A stretch of DNA of 64,000 nt from Rugalucina vietnamica (lineage: Eukaryota; Mollusca; Bivalvia; Lucinida; Lucinidae), in assembly GCA_964017185.1 (NCBI GenBank), contig OZ024872.1:42414188-42478187 (forward strand), in the 5' to 3' direction. The notes under the pieces were generated by a model that had not been told where the DNA came from, made no database searches, and saw only the letters and a program-made list of their open reading frames with translations. Made by a program: the position numbers and the translations under genes. This document shows positions 1 through 11,873 of this stretch, in pieces (position 1 is the first letter of the stretch; the number at the start of each line of letters is the position of its first letter).

Positions 1-346
1 GAACGATCAGTAACACAAAGTTACTGGCGGGCTTAAACCGGTTTTACAGGTACCTAACCTCACCCTCAGCTTCTGCAGTGGTTCACAACATTTAGTTAGT
101 TCTTCGGTCCTTGTGGTGAATCTCTAACTAGTCAATGAATCATCAAGAACAAACAAATAAATCATGATAAACATCCTGATGAATCAAAAACCAGGACTCA
201 CAGATTGAGTAAGCTGCCCGACGATGGAGATCCCTGGGCGCCGAATAACCTACTAACTCCGGAGCAAAAGAAAAACACCAGTTGGACCCCGGTGGGCCAA
301 GCAACAGACAAGAAGCTCCGGCCCCAACCAACTAAAATGAATAGCT
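1..346 (-). mobile_element. 3' end/UTR of a Penelope-like RT element, cut by window edge
   Basis: Continues the reverse-transcriptase fragment at 347-1015 on the minus strand. The block GAACGATCAGTAACACAAAG followed by the TACTGGCGGGCTTAAACCGG and CTCACCCTCAGCTTCTGCAG stretches recurs at 17.3-17.4 kb (opposite strand), 20.9 kb and 31.6 kb, so it is the conserved 3' part of one repeat family. Residual open frames (198-395 and 143-331) are downstream remnants in shifted frames. The element continues off the left edge of the window. Confidence 0.75.
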
Positions 347-1015
347 TTAAGTCGGGGCCATCATAGAGTCTGACGCCCGACCCACCGGCGTGCAATTAAA
401 GAAGGCAGCATAGTTATCAACCATGATTGGGTTAAAAACTAAGCATGCAGACTGTCGCATAACATTCAAGTTATAACCTATACGTCTGTAACGTGATATG
501 ATTTTTCCGAACTGAAGAGAAAAATCAGTTATTCCTTTAAGTTTCTTTAATTTGTAAACCAAGTCACCATAAAATTCAGGTTCCGAAAGGCCCTCACTTA
601 AAAGTGTCTTTAACCCAACATTATATTTGGAAATCAATTCATAGTGTCTACGATAAAATTTAGAAAAGGTTTTTCGAAGTTTATGATACCGATAGCCCTG
701 TTGGAGAAGTTTTGCCGTTAAACATTTATTTCGAGCGTTAAAGTCTGTAACATGATTGCAGACTCTAGCAAACCTAATAAGTTGCGAAATGTATACACCA
801 TAAGAAGCACGACGAGGAACGTCACCATCCAAAAAAGGAAAATTTACTATATCAAAATCAAAGTCATCGCGCTTATCATAAATTTTAGAAGAAACAAATC
901 CATTTGCAACAGAAAGATGTAGATCTAAAAAGGGGGGTAAATATGGATGATTTATTGTTAGCCGGACTTTTAGACAACGATGATGAGTTGATTTTATTGC
1001 AAAACGATTTGGCAA
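347..1015 (-). CDS. C-terminal fragment of a Penelope-like reverse transcriptase
   Basis: An uninterrupted 222-residue frame. Key stretches are FLDLHLS near residue 30, KIYDKRDDF near 44-52, NFPFLDGDVPR near 58, and SYGVYISQLIRFARVC near 72-87. This order (LD-strand, then Lys-rich Y-x-K-R-D, then Y-x-S-Q-x-x-R-x-x-R-x-C) is the post-catalytic thumb/connection part of Penelope-type reverse transcriptases. The catalytic palm is missing here. A degenerate plus-strand relative at 41.85 kb includes the upstream IPIGTNCAPLVADLF motif, which supports the RT assignment. The 3' side runs into the conserved UTR at 1-346. This is a truncated, probably inactive copy. Placing it in Penelope-like rather than another RT clade rests on motif memory, not on a search. 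Confidence 0.65.
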   Translation of the reverse strand: MPNRFAIKSTHHRCLKVRLTINHPYLPPFLDLHLSVANGFVSSKIYDKRDDFDFDIVNFPFLDGDVPRRASYGVYISQLIRFARVCNHVTDFNARNKCLTAKLLQQGYRYHKLRKTFSKFYRRHYELISKYNVGLKTLLSEGLSEPEFYGDLVYKLKKLKGITDFSLQFGKIISRYRRIGYNLNVMRQSACLVFNPIMVDNYAAFFNCTPVGRASDSMMAPT

Positions 1016-1020
1016 CGCTT

Positions 1021-2374
1021 CATCGAACTTCGTTTCTGCTTGTACCTACCTGACCTATCGATGGAAACATATAAAGAAAACTTACAAGTCGCAAATTTAT
1101 TTCATTCACAGCCTGATTCTCAACGTGTAGCGAGTATTTTGAACTTGTAATAAATGACGAAGTTTGGGGATAAAACTGTTCTACACGTACACGTACAAGT
1201 TACAAGTTACAAGTTCATTTTCTCAACCTCTCTAATATGTAGTGTCCAAAATTGCTTCTACGTGTATGTGAAAATGGCGAAGATCAAAAGTAAACTGCGG
1301 CGAAGTGACGCGCGACCCGCTTTACGGGGCGACTGAAACACTATGCGTCCTCTTCGGAAACACTTTAGAAACTCATGAAAATAATATAATTGTGTTAGTT
1401 TGATTTTAATTTATTCATTTGAATTCAACCAGGTGAAACAGCAGGCATACTATCACACAGAATAAATGAGGATCAGAACGAAAGCTTATGTCTTGCCAAA
1501 TTAATTTTCTACATCGTAACCATCGCACTCGATATGGCAGAAATACTGTTGAAAGTCTACAATAGACAAAAACAGTTGTGTGGCTAGGCATATTGTAGCT
1601 ACATGTAGGGTATTGCCCCCATCGCTCTTCCTGCTGTCGAATGGACTCAAAACGACACACATGGGGTACTTTATTCGTACTAGCACTTCTACAGGTATTG
1701 GCCAATGAATTGTATAAAACATATAGGGAAAAAATATTTAACACTTAATAACTTACTTATTTGTTATGATATTTTTGTATCACGAACGGCGTTAGAAAGT
1801 ATAATCCTTTATCTTTACCATAGTTTTTAAATTTTTGACGTAGCGCTATTATAAAATGGTCTGTTTGAGGACGGTTGTCTAGTTGTACGCAATTTAATTA
1901 AATATATAGCAAAATTTCCGTAAAACGCGGTTAAATACGCCTAGGTACATGACTTAAGCAACAATTTTAAGCTATAATTTTATATAAATGTTAGGCGTCA
2001 CAAACGGTCTAATGTAGAAGAAATATTATATTTTAATTTGGTGTATTTTTTATTTTTGTAGCTCAACGATAAATTGGTCTGTTTGAGCAAGGACCAAAAA
2101 ATAATAAATATTATTTTCTATCTGGAATTTCCGTGAGTCTCCGTAAAATGCACCGATAAGACCCGACTTAATTTCCAGGTAATAATGCCTTGGGCGACGA
2201 TTATCGCTCTAATATGAAAATAAAATGTATTTGATGACTGATAGTGTAATAAAGAGTTTTATATGAATAAATTTATAGGCTTAAGTTTAGAGATTGATAT
2301 TTTGCGGAAATAAAACATTAAACTTTACTATATTTTTTTCTAATTCTATAAACTCCGGATCATATCTTTATGTT

Positions 2375-2376
<2 letters not shown>
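1021..2376. other. Unassigned AT-rich sequence
   Basis: No frame over 110 residues looks coding; the 1415-1744 minus frame has no recognisable motif. A direct repeat CACGTACAAGTTACAAGTTAC lies near 1190-1212. The phrase 'tggtctgtttga' recurs at 1857 and 2074 in a similar context, hinting at a degenerate duplication. Nothing else is recognised. Confidence 0.4.

Positions 2377-2416
<40 letters not shown>
2377..2416. repeat. Poly(T) tract of about 40 bases
   Basis: An uninterrupted T run. It could be the reverse-strand tail of a retroposed sequence or a simple homopolymer; no flanking duplication is evident. Confidence 0.95.
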
Positions 2417-2818
2417 CATCATTGTTTTCTAATGTCATGATAGTTCTTGATTGCGTTTGAAAAGACCCGATTAATTTGTTAAATGACATTATTAAAGTGA
2501 TTTTAATAATATTTCATGTTTGAAAACAATTGGGATCAATAAGTTACCGAATTCAAAGACGAGTCTTCAATTATTCTGAGACAGGTTTAAAGTGCCAATT
2601 AGTATTGTCGGTGCGCAATTAACTAAATTAAAATCCTTTGCTCAACACCTTCTCCTTTTTCGGCAGTATATGTCGAATTGAAAACACAGATGTCAATTAG
2701 CTCATGATTGTATAATGTCAATTAGTAATGACACTGTGTTTCGCAATCAAGTTCTACTCAAATGTTGCTTGTGTGTAAAATCGTTGGTGTGAAACTATCA
2801 TTATCCCTGTTATCATCA

Positions 2819-2987
2819 TGGAGTTAACTCTAAGACCAAGACAAAAGACAGATTATAAATTGTTAAATGAAGGTGAATCTCTTAGTATTCGAAAGACACC
2901 AAAACTCAACACCCGTCGTACTAGACGGGACCTTCAACGTTGAGAGGTTGATTCACAGAAAGAAAGAAAAAGGAAGTCATGTTAGTG

Positions 2988-3018
<31 letters not shown>

Positions 3019-3193
3019 GAAATGAAAGAAGCGGACGAAAACTACACAAACAGCAAACCGCAAGTCAGTATTGATGCAGTTGATAACATGTCGGTTCCTG
3101 AAATCAAAGCAAAACTGAATGAATTAGGTAGACAAGGCTGAAATCTAAATTGGTAATATTACTAAAAGAGGCCCTGGCAGCTGCCAAATTGTA
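2819..3193 (+). pseudogene. Degenerate ORF with SAP-like motif
   Basis: An ATG at 2819 opens a basic frame (MELTLRPRQKTDYKLLNEGE...) that reaches RRTRRDLQR and a TGA near 2942, then stays readable (EVDSQKERKRKS) to a second stop. After a (CT)n run an ATG at 3022 opens MKEADENYTNSKPQVSIDAV, then NMSVPEIKAKLNELGRQG. One base is missing near 3141; in the shifted frame KSKLVILLKEALAAAKL runs to a TAA at 3193. The VPEIKAKLNELG...KSKLVILL pattern fits the two-helix SAP nucleic-acid-binding motif. One nonsense change, one frameshift and a microsatellite make it a decayed copy, probably of a transposon-borne or retroposed gene. The SAP call is by eye. Confidence 0.4.
2990..3019. repeat. (CT)n microsatellite
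   Basis: About 13 CT units lie between the two halves of the degenerate SAP-like ORF and keep no stop in that frame. Confidence 0.95.
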
Positions 3194-3826
3194 AGATCAA
3201 TGTATTATCAATAAGGGATAAAAACAAATAAATGTCGTTTAAGTAGAACGATAGAAAACGCTTGTTTCTTTACACTGTCAGTATAGTATTAGATTTTAAT
3301 TAGAAAACGCTTACAACAATGTTGTTTGTTTAGTAGCCTTAGGGGAGACATCCTAATCTCAGTGTAGGGAGGGTTATTGAACACTACATTAATGATGCAT
3401 AACTATACTGAAATAAATCTAGCATATCTGTTAAAAATGAAAACAAGCGACAATTGAGAACATGCATGCCCAATGTAAACTTATCTAAATGTGTGATTTT
3501 GAAAAAAAGGTGATATACATGTCTGTTAACATTTCTTTTTATACACCATGTTATTATGACTAATGCACATGTTTTTCTGTCTCTTTAATATCATATAAAT
3601 GCATGATGTTTAATCAATCATTAAATTTTACATATTTTTAATACCTTTTTATTTATACATTGCACCAGACTATTTTGTTACAAAGCCAAATATTACATTT
3701 GTTGTTAATTTTTTCAATGCAACATGTTATACAAAAGTTCTGTTTACAAATATTTATATTTTTTGTTATCATACAAAGTTGAAAGTTGATTTAATGTTTG
3801 AATTTACGTTATGTTTCATATGCTAT

Positions 3827-3827
<1 letters not shown>
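3194..3827. other. AT-rich sequence, nothing recognised
   Basis: No credible ORF, repeat boundary or RNA gene seen. Confidence 0.4.

Positions 3828-3876
<49 letters not shown>
3828..3876. repeat. (GA)n microsatellite
   Basis: About 24 uninterrupted GA units. Confidence 0.95.
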
Positions 3877-3878
<2 letters not shown>

Positions 3879-4109
3879 TTCATAAAACTTATCCATTTAC
3901 ATGCATTTAGATGAATAAATTATTATCATTAAAACGTCTCTTCTCATTGTTTTCCCGGCGAGTAAGCTACATGCCAGAGGGGCGCGATGGCTTAGTGGTT
4001 AGTTTTGAGCAAGACATTTCCCCATGTTTCTCGAAAATAATGTTTCGGACTTAATGCAAGTCGGAATGCAGCAGTTATAACTTATATTATCGTCCACCCC
4101 GATAGAATA

Positions 4110-4337
4110 TTTGAGCATTCGCGTGAGAAAACATATAATTTGGGTGTTTGACCAGGTCCGACACAAACCGGTCTGTACAGTCGTAGAAGCAGGCTAGCAT
4201 TTAAGAAGAAGAGGAAAATTCACTTTCCGTGTAGCGAAAACAAAGGCGCTGATTAGCTGTGCATTTACTGCACAACTGATCTGCGTCTTTGTTTTCGGAT
4301 ATGCAGATTATTGGTTTTCTGATGCAGTGGCTCAATT
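4110..4337 (+). mobile_element. TTTGAGCC MITE with large internal hairpin, copy 1
   Basis: The termini TTGAGCATTCGCGTGAGAAAAC and (reverse complement of right end) TTGAGCCACTGCATCAGAAAAC are imperfect inverted repeats next to a TA on the left. The middle GCGAAAACAAAGGCGCTGAT...ATCTGCGTCTTTGTTTTCG is a palindrome. At least seven more copies occur in the window. TA flanks and about 240 bp length suggest a Tc1/mariner-type non-autonomous element. This copy is diverged; its hairpin centre is TGTGCATTTACTGCACA. Confidence 0.8.
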
Positions 4338-5370
4338 TTCCTGTGATTTATTGACAGGTTTGTCATATCAAGAGAACCCATGTCTCCATGTTATTAGGAT
4401 TTTTTTTTTTCATTAGGATTAGGTTTGACACAAACCAGTATAGATGTGAAGTCCATATCGATGTATCTTTCTTAATATATAAACTGTGAATATAAAAGTT
4501 TTTTTACCCAGCGAAAATGTATAAACATTCTAAATTCATTTATTTGACGCGAATTACATTTAATTTCTATTTAAACAAAAACTTATTTATTTAATATTTT
4601 ATATGTGTCTTTCACATTCGGATCCTGATAGCCTTCTTAATTTATTTTTCAACAATTTGATTACTACTGCGCAAATATTTTCAAAGGGGAACAACACATT
4701 TATTCTCCATTTAAGGTTACAAACAACTAATAAAGTCTCTTAAAAATATATGCAGCTTCTTATTAAATCATCTTGAAAATGCAAAGGCGCGCCCGCGTCT
4801 GCAAGATAAGTGATTTTGTTTACGTTGGTTCTCTGTCAGTTATATCCTATATAAAATCATCTGAAGTGACATGGGGAGTAGCAGATGAATACCCCCGGTC
4901 CCTGCGTCATGCATTCAGTCTTTTACCATGTCAACTGCGCTTAATTAAAATCAAGTTTTCACGCAGAGGAAATCTTTAATCCCTTGATTTACATCGATAA
5001 GACAACTGTCCCCAGGCAACACTGACATTACCTGGACAGATTAGCCGAATGATGATCGAATATCCCCGGCCAATATCGGATATTATCGGAAAGTCTCCGT
5101 AAATTTACCTGAGCGCTGGTAAAATCGATTGCTTGCTTACGTGCCTATATTGAAATACGACTATTGTCCGGGTTGTCGAAAAAATAAACATTGTTCGCTC
5201 ACGAGAAGCACGTGAAACTGTAGTTTTACATCTATACACATATATATGAACATGTACACTATACTGTTTGATTTGGTGTCTTGTGTATTTGTTAAAATTC
5301 AGTTTTACGTCCCTTTCAAGATTATTTCAGCTCATATGAAAAGCACCAAACAGTAGGTGGGGCGAAAACT
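4338..5370. other. Intergenic, nothing recognised
   Basis: AT-rich. The short frame 4773-4979 has no recognisable features. No RNA gene or repeat boundary seen. Confidence 0.35.
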
Positions 5371-5374
5371 GGAG

Positions 5375-5524
5375 TACCCCGAGAAAAACCGTCTGGCACA
5401 CCCGCAAGCAGAACTTGGCCTGTCTCACATGTGGTCATTGTGGGTCTCGAACTCACACCAGACACAACGGTGAGATGATTAAGTGATTATGAAACAGCGC
5501 TCTTAACTGCTCGGCCACGGGGGA
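5375..5524 (-). mobile_element. tRNA-derived SINE (Ser/Leu-like head), minus strand
   Basis: Read on the minus strand it starts GTCCCCCGTGGCCGAGCAGT, with an A-box-like GTGGCCGAGCAGTTAAG and a B-box-like GTGTGAGTTCGAGACCC about 60 bases later. Long spacing between the boxes is like class II tRNAs (Ser/Leu). A non-tRNA body follows. No intact acceptor pairing was found, so this is a SINE rather than a tRNA gene. Confidence 0.6.
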
Positions 5525-5912
5525 CGCTTGCGTTTTTTTAGGCATTAGAGGCGGTCAGCTTATCCTATCCACATTATCTGTACCAGCCAGTCAGGAAATA
5601 AATGTTGACGTTAGGATCGGTCGCTGATCCGTTCTTCTGCCGAAAATGACGATCGAGTTCTCGGCTTCAGTGGGTGAAAAATCAAGACCTATAAAAAAAC
5701 TATACATGCGGTCTGCCTTCTCACTAGACAGTTTAGTCCAGAAACTTACGATTTAGTATTAAATGCAGCAGTGAATTTTGTGATTCTTGTATTTGCCAAT
5801 AGATAAAATGTTATTTTCTTTTTTCCTTTTTTTCATTTCTTTTTAATTTTCTAAGCTTTATTGTCACAGGTGCGAAAAAAGGAAGAAACAAAGAAAAGGA
5901 AAAATAATTTTT

Positions 5913-5992
5913 GTCCTACCCGGACTCGAACCCAGGACCTTCCGATTCAATGTCTTACACTCTACCTACTGAACTATTCAGCTAGGCGTCCT
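5913..5992 (-). mobile_element. tRNA-like SINE head or tRNA pseudogene
   Basis: The minus strand shows TAGTTCAGTAGGTAGAGTGT (A-box-like) and GGTCCTGGGTTCGAGTCCGG (B-box and T-arm). The 3' GTAGGAC does not pair with a correctly placed 5' strand, so a functional tRNA is not supported. Confidence 0.45.
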
Positions 5993-7918
5993 GGACAATT
6001 CGTTTTTAGCGTGTCTCATTTAATACACCTCCGGTGGGCTGTTGGTAGTTTTGACTAAGTAATTCTTCATATCGCCCCTCGCCTTCGTCCCAAATATGCC
6101 CTCACGAGTCGTCGCCCATCACACACAAAGTCGTAACCGCAAGCGCCAGCAAACTTTACGTTCAAAAGTGAAAAATGTCTATTATCACTGGATAGAAAGG
6201 ATCTCGCGTGAAATAGTTTGCCTATATTTTGAAAGCCTGTATCTTGAAAAAATATGTAAGTTATGGGTGTAATTATGTATTTGTATGAAAGCCTGATGTC
6301 TGGTGCACTCAACAAAATAAACTCTATTTGAACATTTTACATATACTTGCCATGGCAATTTTTTGACATTTTTTTTTTCTTCAGAAAATCAAAATTTCTG
6401 CCCGTATCCATCTAAACACATGCCAATATAATATTTGGGGCATAAAAAGACGCTGCATATGGCCTCGTTTTCATTAAAAAAAAGAAGTAAAAAATATTGC
6501 ATTCCTTTGGTCAAAATTATATTGTCCATAACATTTGAGCACAAACTGTATTACCTACCCTATTCACTGAGGTATATCATAAATACCTACCTTTTACATG
6601 TATATGTAGTGTGTCTGATAAATGTAGTGTGTCTGATAAATGTACTTTGTACATGTGTGTTACATAAAATTAAACTTTGTGTGTGCTTTATGGCAAGTAA
6701 ACAATGACCCGCTTAACATTTTTATGTTTAGCAAAGAATAAAATCCACTGTCCATGCAGATCTTGACTTGGCTCAGATCTTTTTAGTTATGGCAAATCTC
6801 TGTTATGGTTAAGATGAAGGTATGAGTCAAATGCAGAGAAACTCTTAAGCTTTTAAGCGCGTTAGTACAGACACAAAAAAAAATCTAAAGCGAAGAATGT
6901 CCGTGTTACATGTCATTGGATTATTTGGTTGTTTTTCACTGACAAAACACTAGATCAAGTAAATTGTTTATACTGAGCCAAACTAATAACTCAACGTTGG
7001 TTTATTTTTAATGTTATACACCGGAACACTGCCAAATAAACTTTGTTTCCACTAGATTAGATTGCTGGATGATCGACATATCTCACAACATCTTGGTTGT
7101 GGCATTCTGTGTTATGCGTCTCAAGAAATTAATCTTTGTTTAGAGGTAGACTCTTGGCAAAAGATGAAATGCATTGTGATTTTCCAGAACGTGACATGTG
7201 ACGTGTATCCGTACCCTACAAATTAATGTCAGTTTTGCACGATTACCCCTGCTCCATTTTTGACAATGAATAATTTTATTGTCAAAATATCAATTTGACT
7301 CTATTTTGAGCAGAGTTGAAGACTAATTTTCACACCCAACCATTCAATTTTACTGACATTTTAACATTTGTTACAGACTTTTCTAACAATGCTGAATGAC
7401 GGAATGAGTATGTTTTAACAAAGGCTTCATTAGAATTTTTCACCAATATCATTTTCTATTGTGTTCGATGGAATGCTCAGTATTAAACGTATAATTTTCA
7501 ATGATGTCAAATTTGTTTTGAAATTTTGGGTACAAATGGAAGACATTTTATAATTACCTCATCGAACCTCAGTGGACGATTTATATAAAGGAAGCAATTT
7601 ATGGTAAAACTGACTTCCAGAATCTCTCATGAGGCGCATGCCACCAAAATAATCGTTTTCACCAATCAGATTCAAGCGCTGTGATCTATGCTCTAAAAAC
7701 TCCTTTTTTTACCCAATTCGTTCATTTGCGATTGCTGACCAGCATATGTCGGGTAGACCGTCTTACATTACATTAAAATGTGAAAAATGCAATAACCGTG
7801 TTGCGTTATGTGTTTTGCTCAGTAAATAAACAAGCTACAGGCTTGTACAAAATTGTTGAAATCATGTGATTTGATGAGCTAATATCGAATTTAGTTTTTG
7901 AGAATTATGACAGCCTCT
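5993..7918. other. Long AT-rich stretch, nothing recognised
   Basis: Only a perfect tandem doublet of the 18-mer TAGTGTGTCTGATAAATG near 6606-6642 stands out. No gene, SINE or TIR element is recognised. Confidence 0.35.
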
Positions 7919-8030
7919 CCTCCCCCCCCCCCCCCTGAGATCAAGAACGCCATTTGTATATGATATGTGTATTGGTAAAATACAATTGCATGCAAAAGGA
8001 TTTTCTTGATCCCGGGGGGGGGGGGGCACA
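7919..8030. repeat. Inverted repeat with poly(C)/poly(G) arms
   Basis: CCCCCCCCCCCCCC-TGAGATCAAGAA on the left faces TTCTTGATCCC-GGGGGGGGGGGG on the right across a loop of about 60 bases. The pairing is seen directly. Confidence 0.8.
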
Positions 8031-9488
8031 TTTAAAAAATATATTTCTGTTTCCTATATGTTTAATAGGTAAAATTATGCTTTCAACCCAAATTTTCAAA
8101 AAGGAACTTCATCAACTGAGAAAACAAATTGTGGGATAATACACGAACCAGACCAACTATTGTTTAGAAGAATCGTTGTTTATTTCCGCTATATTTTATA
8201 TTTTTACATTTCTATAAGCAACTTTCCATTCAAAAAGAACTTTCTCCTTTATATCCCCAAATTACTGAGGACAATGTAACAAAAAGTGTCATGCCCGTAA
8301 GACATACGTTTTCTCTATGACGTCACATATTTCTTGAAGTTTAAAATCACATTGGGGAATGGTGTCTTCAGAACTGAATATTGTCATAAGAAAAATATTA
8401 TACAAACATCGATGACAATGCAGAAATTATGGAAATAATAATTTGGTCTCAGATGTCCTGTTCGTAGAGAAAAAAATCTACAACAAAAATGCAAAATATC
8501 TGAAACCAATAAACCAATGAAACATATTTTAAGCGGGACAAAAGTTTTATTGGAATATAAGGTGGAAAGGATCGTAACTCTTCTAGTTACCATGGCAACG
8601 AAAAAGTCCTAAAGGGTTGCGAGGTTTGCTTATTTTCTAGCTAGCTATTGATCAATTGATAAAAAGGCATATATTTTCCGAAACTGTATAACATGTAGAT
8701 TTCGGAAAACACCCCTGAAAACTTGTGAAACAAATATTTGCATCTGATCATAGCTGAGATGTTTGTTCGTTATCAAGATGTACACGATTCTTTATCGGTA
8801 GCGTTGACAGTGTCGTCAGGTATATTGGAAGTGTCATCAGTAAATGAATACATTGTATTTTTTTTTTTAAAAAAAAAAAACCTCCATAAAGATAAATAGA
8901 TAAATAAATATATGTCCTCTGTGGGACAATGCCGAGACAAAAACATGCATTTTGCACATTTTAACTTACTGTTATCAAAACTAATTATTGCTTTGTTATT
9001 CACCGAGGTCTGTGCCTTTCAGATAGTACCATTTTGTACAAATTTATTTGGAAAATGTAAATTTAAGATTATTATAAATTAGAAAAATATTAAATTGTGC
9101 AAAAGTTCTTTGGATAAGTACTGGCCCCAAAGTTCTAAACGATCACCCGCGATAAACGAAAAACCGCGATAATGGTTAACATATTTGCCATTGACGATAT
9201 CTGATTAAAGATAATATCAGGATACCAAAACATCACAGCCATTTATTTTTGGTAATTGAATTTAACATTGTATTCAAATTGCATATTGTGCATGCGTAAA
9301 CACACAAAATCATATTTTTTTAAATAAATTTTATCGCTTTTTAATGCGTAGGAATGCTTCACATGTTTAACTTTATGCAAATTTTGAAAATTTGTGACAT
9401 TTTCTATTTTGTTATATCTGATGTACGTAAATTACACTCTCAATGTCAGTGTGTGAATGAATCTTTAATTCATTCAGCCCATTGTCCT
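8031..9488. other. AT-rich sequence, nothing recognised
   Basis: Contains a T10A11-type palindromic homopolymer near 8861-8882 and no credible coding region. Confidence 0.35.
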
Positions 9489-9489
9489 A

Positions 9490-9560
9490 ACAGCTGATAA
9501 TTAGTCTAATCAAAATGATAATTAGTCTAACCAAAATGATAGTTAGTCAAAATTAAACAA
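9490..9560. repeat. Three-unit 22-bp tandem repeat
   Basis: Units resemble GATAATTAGTCTAATCAAAAT, with point changes in units 2 and 3. Confidence 0.75.
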
Positions 9561-9564
9561 TTTC

Positions 9565-9740
9565 TGGTTTGTTAAGTCACACTATGTCCTAACTACATCC
9601 CCACCACGTCCTTTCTACGTCCTTCACGTTTCCACTAGGTCCTCACTACGCGCTAACCGAGCTCATCCCGTTTACACTACGTCCTTACAACGTCCTCACA
9701 AAGACCAAGCAGTTCACGCCACGTACGTACTACGCTTTTA
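9565..9740. repeat. Degenerate ACGTCC-rich array
   Basis: CTACGTCC, CACGTCC, TACGTCC and AACGTCC recur every 10-25 bases. It is irregular, not a clean tandem array, and resembles the other motif-dense elements in this window. Confidence 0.55.
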
Positions 9741-9867
9741 GCACGTTCTACTGTTTATGTATAATACATTTGTAATTATTGTGCTGAGTTGAATAACGTG
9801 TACTGAAACTCCATCCTCAGCGCTGCTAATTATCTGTTGTAATGCCCATAGTGAATAAAAAGCCTTT

Positions 9868-9933
<66 letters not shown>
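9868..9933. repeat. (ATC)n microsatellite
   Basis: About 21 ATC units. The poly-Met reading frame over it is an artefact. Confidence 0.95.
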
Positions 9934-9999
9934 GCTTGGGGCGCACCCAGCAATATCTAATTCTATTCTGCGAGTGAACCGTTATTGAAGGAGAGAATT

Positions 10000-10560
10000 G
10001 CAAGAGTACTTCTGGGTTCATTTTTTATTTCAAAAAGACTGGCTAAATGACAAGATATGTAAAAAAGGCGAACGCATGGACAGTATCGAAAAACACATCG
10101 ACCAGCCGACGCGAAAATACAAGGGTATTCGGTATACCGGAGGACGAGGACGAGACGCCACTGAGTATATTAAAAGAGACATTACTCTCATATTTCGAAA
10201 TTGCTGACCCAATAAAGAAAGGTCCACCAGGGATATTGTGCGTGCACATCGAATTGGTTCCACCAACGATGCTGAAAACAAAATGTGCGTTTATCAGGGA
10301 CGTGAGACCCTTTGTTCAGAGGGCATCAGAGTAGCCGATGACCTCACAACCAGTCAGCGCCAAACGTCAGGAAATTTTAAGACCGTGGCCAAATCGGATA
10401 TTTCTATAAAGGTGAAGTGAAAATTCACGAAAATAGTCAGCCTAGTGTTTGTGCGTGCAAGACGTCGTGCTGAACAGGCTCGTGATGAAATGAACTTAGG
10501 AGGAGCTAACAATGCCCAGTTGCCAATGTACACGAACTAGGTCTAGTAATCGACAGTGAC
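10000..10560 (+). pseudogene. LINE ORF1-like remnant
   Basis: Frames at 10047-10334 and 10238-10420 together read like a non-LTR ORF1 core: ENTRVFGIPEDEDETPLS near residue 24 of the first frame, then RAHRIGSTNDAENKMCVYQG and ETLCSEGIR in the next. The pattern 'RVFGIPE...RAHRIG...RE' is that of RRM-type ORF1 proteins with an RNA-binding role in the retrotransposon RNP. Frameshifts and stops break it. It lies 5' of the ORF2 pieces and in the same orientation, as expected for one LINE copy. The 5' boundary of the element is not defined. Confidence 0.55.
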
Positions 10561-10599
10561 GATAAATAGGACGCCGGCCGAAACCTATCCACATCGTTC

Positions 10600-11120
10600 C
10601 CGTTCTTATGCTGGAATATTGAAGGGCTTAAAATAAACTGTATGATGATGATTTCATACACTTTCTAAAATCATTTGACATGAGGTATGGTCATGTGACC
10701 AAAATGAGTTTTCGGATGTTTTTAATGGATATTTTTCATTGTTTTGCCCGGGCCAAAAGGAAAGCAAATTTGGTAGACCTATGTGTGGGGTGATTGTTTA
10801 TTTGAAAAATTACTTAAAAACCTATTTACATCAGTTAGTGCCGGATTGCAATTTCGGTATTTTCATACAAAGTGGAAAAAAAAATGAATTTGGAACTGAC
10901 AGGGACATTGTTTAAGCCTTTATATACATTCCACGGTACAATTCACCATTTTATAAAACGAGGAATTGTCCGGCGTAGAATTGTTAGAATATAGGTTTAT
11001 GTCTCTACCTATAAACTTAAGTGACTACCATTTCATTATTTGTGGTGACTTTAACGACCGAACAGGCGAAAGACTCGATTTCATTAACGTAGACATGAAC
11101 ATTCCAGAATTTCATGAATA
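10600..11120 (+). pseudogene. LINE ORF2, N-terminal endonuclease part (broken)
   Basis: Starts with an in-frame CWNIEGLK-like N-terminus near 10612, then FCFARAKRKANLVDLCVG near 10740. YHFIICGDFNDRTGERLDFI near 11030-11090 contains the GDFN motif of APE-type endonucleases. The endonuclease nicks target DNA to prime reverse transcription. Several stops and shifts make it inactive. Reading is interrupted at 11120 by the element at 11121-14662 and resumes at about 14700. Confidence 0.65.
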
Positions 11121-11873
11121 CGGCTAGCAAACCTTTAAATGCGTAACCACCGGTTAAGAAAAGAAAATCGATTCACACTTTTCCGGTTACGCATTACAGG
11201 ACCAAAAAAGGTAAACAAAACGTACACAACTTTGATCGATTGATGATTATATTTTTGTAGATGAATATATCAGTTATCAAAGAATTCTATTTTATCACTT
11301 ATTAACTATATTAGTCAGCACCAAAGTAGCTCGCTAGATAATTTGATGGTTTTTGTGTTATTTATTCCCTCCGTCGACACAGGTGTTTCAGCACGGTCAA
11401 AGTCGGCGAAATACAACTAAAAATTGAACATTTTGCTGGTAATTATCAAATTTTAGTGAATGTTCCACAACAAATATTACAGATATATGTGAAATAAACT
11501 GCAGCTAATGTCTGCGCCAGTATTCCGAATTGAAAGGAAGAAAAAATGGTTAAGCATTTAATCATTAAAATATAAAGGATATATTTGAAGACATATTTGA
11601 AACCCTCTGACAGTTTTTTGATATTATAGTTCTTCAGTACAGCGTTTTAAATGAAAAAAAAAAAAAAGGAAAAAGCAAAATACTGTATACAGAATGCTGT
11701 TAAGTGTTAGTTTTATCATAATTAGAAATATCATACACGTGAATTACTGTATTACATGGTTATTAAATAGAATACTTGTAGTTTGATATAAATCGAACAT
11801 TTTTACTGCAAATATCACAAACAAACCATTTTTTTATCTTTACATTTTAAAAGGAGGGCTGTCTAATCTTATT

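Noticed and set aside
1415..1744. 109-aa minus frame
   Set aside because: No motif, unusual composition, and no flanking gene structure.
3978..4010. A-box-like GATGGCTTAGTGGTTAG
   Set aside because: No B-box follows at tRNA or SINE distance.
5690..5740. TATAAAAA followed about 30 bases later by CTCACTAGA as a promoter
   Set aside because: No exon, donor site or coding text downstream to support it.
5913..5992. Functional tRNA gene
   Set aside because: A- and B-box present but no acceptor-stem pairing at the right distance; treated as a SINE head or pseudogene.
9738..9953. 71-aa frame with a 21-Met run
   Set aside because: Pure read-through of the (ATC)n microsatellite.
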